Shown here in pieces: positions 60,054-62,162 of a stretch of DNA of 62,162 nucleotides. The stretch is from Bacteroidales bacterium (lineage in GTDB: Bacteria > Bacteroidota > Bacteroidia > Bacteroidales > UBA10428): positions 1-62,162 of the forward strand of contig DATGXG010000058.1 of NCBI GenBank assembly GCA_035299085.1, read 5' to 3'. The notes under the pieces were generated by a model. That model did not search any database. It was not told the origin of the DNA and saw only the letters and a program-made list of their open reading frames with translations. Position numbers and translations under genes: made by a program. The first letter of the stretch is position 1. The number at the start of each line of letters is the position of its first letter.

Positions 60054-60527
60054 TTAATTATGAAACAAATAAAATCCGTAATGTCCTGCAGTATATCCTT
60101 CAGCCATCTCATTGGCGGTCAGTTCTATTTTATACTGGGCGGTTTCATTTATATCAATCATTAAGCTGGTGGTGTTTGAATCGCCTACTGTACCGCTTTT
60201 TACCCAGGTCCATTTATCGTCCACCCATTTGTAGAGGTTGACGCCTATCTGGTTGATGCGGTAATCTCCGTAAGTAAATACTCCATAGGTGTATCCTTCA
60301 TAAAGTGTCCTGTAAATCTCCCGAACACGGTCGGTAAACATCAGGTCAAATTCAATATGGACTATCTCAAGTGAATCCGTTTCAAAAGCTTCAATTACAT
60401 CGTTCATTTCATCCACAATCGGCTTCATGGAGGTTCCGGCTTCGTTGTCGAGATCAATACCCGTTTGTGAATGAGCCATGCAAAACATGCCGAACAGAAA
60501 TGCGAGTGATAAACTAATCTTCTTCAT
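60054..60527 (-). CDS. Secreted protein of unknown function
   Basis: The 157-residue protein has a signal peptide (about 1-20, ending AHSQ). Its mature part has a short helix (about 32-48) followed by beta-strands, with a G-x-Y-rich tail (AEGYTAGHYGFYLFHN). The pattern (strands with YKIELTANEM and a G-Y-x-G end) resembles pre-peptidase C-terminal beta-sandwich domains, but only loosely. I do not recognise the family. It lies between the dispersed repeat at 59984 and a 221-base gap before aspartate kinase. Confidence 0.65.
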   Translation of the reverse strand: MKKISLSLAFLFGMFCMAHSQTGIDLDNEAGTSMKPIVDEMNDVIEAFETDSLEIVHIEFDLMFTDRVREIYRTLYEGYTYGVFTYGDYRINQIGVNLYKWVDDKWTWVKSGTVGDSNTTSLMIDINETAQYKIELTANEMAEGYTAGHYGFYLFHN

Positions 60528-60660
60528 AGTGAGTGAAAGTTAGAGTTGAAAGTTATTTTGACGTTTTCTTATACGGTGATTGATTGAAAGTGGTTAACTA
60601 CAGAGAACACACTGAATGATTTTTTTTGCGGCCGAGTCGAAATATTTTTTCAGGCGGTCA

Positions 60661-60680
60661 GACGAAGTCGGAGACTTCGC
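60661..60680. repeat. Small hairpin CGAAGTC/GACTTCG
   Basis: CGAAGTC (60663-60669), loop GGA, GACTTCG (60673-60679). It is in the 221-base gap between the secreted-protein gene and aspartate kinase; the gap is otherwise without features. Confidence 0.5.
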
Positions 60681-60748
60681 CTGGCATATTAGACATTGCC
60701 TAGCATTGTGGTAAAATTCTTTCTATTTTTACGTAAAATCATTTCAGC

Positions 60749-62014
60749 ATGAAAGTTTTCAAATTCGGCGGGGCGTCAGTTAAAGATGCGGATTCTGTTA
60801 AAAATATTGCAACCATCCTTCGTAAATACAACGAAGACCTTGTTGTTGTGATTTCTGCCATGGGCAAATCCACCAATGCATTTGAAAGAGTGCTGAATGC
60901 CTGGATGAAAAGTGATAAGACCACAGCGCTTGAAGAGTCTGAAGCCATCCGTCAATATCATTTTAAGATAGCCGGGGAGCTCATTTCTGATCCGGGACAT
61001 GCCCTGTTCTCCGAACTGGATAATATTTTTTCCGGCATCGATAAAAAACTGAAAAGCCACGAACCGGCTTCTACCTACAACCAGGAATACGATCAGCTTG
61101 TATCCCTGGGTGAAATTATCTCCACAGTTATAGTAAGCAATTATCTTAATCATATTGGAATTGCCAGCCAATGGGCTGACGCCCGCCAGTTCCTTAAAAC
61201 GGATTCCACATTCAGGGAAGGGCGCGTTGATTGGGATATTTCCGATAAGCTCATTAAAAACCTGTTCGATTTTAAGAATAATCACCTTTATATCACCCAG
61301 GGTTTCATCGGATCAACGGTCAGCAACCTTACCACTACCCTTGGCAGGGAAGGCTCTGACTACACTGCGGCTATACTTGCTTATGTGCTTTCAGCCGAAT
61401 CCGTCACTGTATGGAAAGATGTACCCGGTGTATTGAACGCCGACCCGAAATGGTTTGACAATACAGTAAGGCTTGAACAAATTTCCTATCTCGATGCCAT
61501 TGAGCTGGCTTATTACGGCACCAGCGTTATCCATCCGAAAACCATTCAGCCTCTAAAAAATAAAGGAATTCCGCTGTATGTAAAATCTTTTATCCACCCT
61601 GACGATCCGGGAACAGTGATCGGTAATGAAGAGTATGACAAGCTGATCCCTTCCTTTATTTTTAAAATGGACCAAGTTTTAATTCATGTCCATCCCACTG
61701 ATTTTTCATTTATTGCCGAGGACAACCTTGAAAAAATTTTCAGGTGTTTTGCCGGCTACGGGTTACGAATTAACCTTATGCAGAATTCGGCAGTAAGCTT
61801 TGATGTTTGCGTGAATAATGATCTGAGTCGCATTCCGCTTGTGCTTGCCGACCTTGAAAAAGATTTCAGGGTAACCAGTTCAGCGGGACTCGAACTCATC
61901 ACCATCCGCTATTATGATGATGAAACCATTAAACGCGTGCTTGTAAATAAAGAACTGCTGCTTACACAGAGGACGAAGAATACGATACAGATGGTGGTAC
62001 GGGATCTCGGATAA
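60749..62014 (+). CDS. lysC: Aspartate kinase
   Basis: Aspartate kinase phosphorylates aspartate to start synthesis of lysine, threonine, methionine and diaminopimelate. The 421-residue monofunctional protein has KFGGASVKD (5-13, Ala in place of the usual Thr in KFGGTS), the catalytic-domain motif TLGREGSDYTAAIL (near 197-210), and C-terminal ACT-like regulatory repeats (about 290-421). Feedback inhibition by lysine or threonine is likely, but the effector is not clear. It supplies diaminopimelate to MurE. There is no homoserine dehydrogenase domain. Confidence 0.94.
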   Translation: MKVFKFGGASVKDADSVKNIATILRKYNEDLVVVISAMGKSTNAFERVLNAWMKSDKTTALEESEAIRQYHFKIAGELISDPGHALFSELDNIFSGIDKKLKSHEPASTYNQEYDQLVSLGEIISTVIVSNYLNHIGIASQWADARQFLKTDSTFREGRVDWDISDKLIKNLFDFKNNHLYITQGFIGSTVSNLTTTLGREGSDYTAAILAYVLSAESVTVWKDVPGVLNADPKWFDNTVRLEQISYLDAIELAYYGTSVIHPKTIQPLKNKGIPLYVKSFIHPDDPGTVIGNEEYDKLIPSFIFKMDQVLIHVHPTDFSFIAEDNLEKIFRCFAGYGLRINLMQNSAVSFDVCVNNDLSRIPLVLADLEKDFRVTSSAGLELITIRYYDDETIKRVLVNKELLLTQRTKNTIQMVVRDLG

Positions 62015-62020
62015 AACCGA

Positions 62021-62135
62021 GCGTCATTGCGAGTAAGAACACCTTTTTAAAGATCACCCGGTGAAATGACAACCATGGCTTTCACAAATAGCTACGAAGT
62101 AGCGAGATCTGAATAACCGCGGGTGAAACCCGTGG
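62021..62135. repeat. Degenerate repeat pair downstream of aspartate kinase
   Basis: CGTCATTGCGAGTAAG at 62021-62036 resembles the start of the REP-like element, but the rest differs; it continues to a GCTAC/GTAGC hairpin (62091-62103) followed by GAGATCTG. A second hairpin, CCGCGGGT (62117-62124) with ACCCGTGG (62128-62135), lies after it. The window ends 27 bases later. Confidence 0.55.
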
Positions 62136-62162
62136 ATTATGATGTCAGCAGACAAGAACCCT

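Noticed and set aside
60528..60748. tRNA or small RNA gene
   Set aside because: Only a 7-bp hairpin is visible, and no cloverleaf or conserved TPsiC loop could be found.

Overview
The window looks like a chromosomal segment of a Bacteroidota bacterium, probably a Bacteroidales-like or related anaerobic or marine lineage. Evidence: a division/cell-wall cluster in the order mraZ-rsmH-ftsL-ftsI-murE-mraY-murD-ftsW-murG-murC-ftsQ-ftsA-ftsZ with no murF or ddl inside it; promoter-like boxes of the Bacteroidota type (TAnnTTTG, sometimes with TTG about 20 bases upstream); almost no Shine-Dalgarno sequences; DUF4369/TlpA-like lipoproteins; and a K+-dependent membrane pyrophosphatase beside an NhaD antiporter. 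I see no phage, plasmid, transposase, rRNA, tRNA or CRISPR.

Layout. 1-685 (minus): nuoB (partial) and nuoA of respiratory complex I. 893-5805 (minus): an envelope/LPS-type group: radical SAM/SPASM protein, Kdo transferase, GT9 heptosyltransferase-like protein, the tRNA t6A enzyme TsaC, and a GT4 glycosyltransferase; then recJ (5808-7523). 7555-16619 (minus): an intracellular alpha-glucan cassette of debranching enzyme, GT4 synthase-like protein, GH57 amylase and a 1411-residue fusion of glycogen synthase with alpha-glucan phosphorylase. 16789-19896 (plus): two tandem TlpA-like lipoproteins without a CxxC motif, followed by lpxH. 20078-23813: NhaD antiporter and, convergent to it, the ion-pumping pyrophosphatase. 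24083-24823: DUF1080 secreted protein. 24909-40873 (minus): yqeY and the whole dcw cluster, headed by mraZ with a four-repeat MraZ operator. 41029-42711: PlsC-like acyltransferase and a convergent FKBP isomerase. 42934-45939: ECF sigma factor with a one-TM partner, OmpA-like lipoprotein, beta-barrel protein and a small membrane protein. 46119-51588 (plus): an RND efflux pump of adaptor, permease and TolC-like channel. 51960-55063 (minus): two tandem PiT phosphate transporters. 55190-58808: small membrane protein and mfd. 58989-60527: two exported proteins of unknown function among hairpins. 60749-62014 (plus): aspartate kinase.

How it works together. Most of the window is housekeeping: peptidoglycan precursor synthesis and septation (dcw), lipid A/Kdo assembly (lpxH, kdtA, GT9), energy storage (glucan cassette), ion and pyrophosphate energetics (nuo, NhaD, PPase, PiT), repair (recJ, mfd). 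The less ordinary content is (a) the synthase-phosphorylase fusion and the lysine-rich tail on its GH57 neighbour, (b) paired thioredoxin-fold lipoproteins that have lost their redox cysteines, (c) the MraZ operator in a divergent intergenic region, and (d) a rich set of intergenic repeats. These comprise several unrelated 7-9 base words in tandem, often with inverted copies forming hairpins at gene ends, and a REP-like element with CATTGCGAGGAGC and GAAGCAATCTGCC ends present in at least six copies. I did not find a convincing entirely new multi-gene system; the repeat organisation is the strongest candidate for something undescribed.
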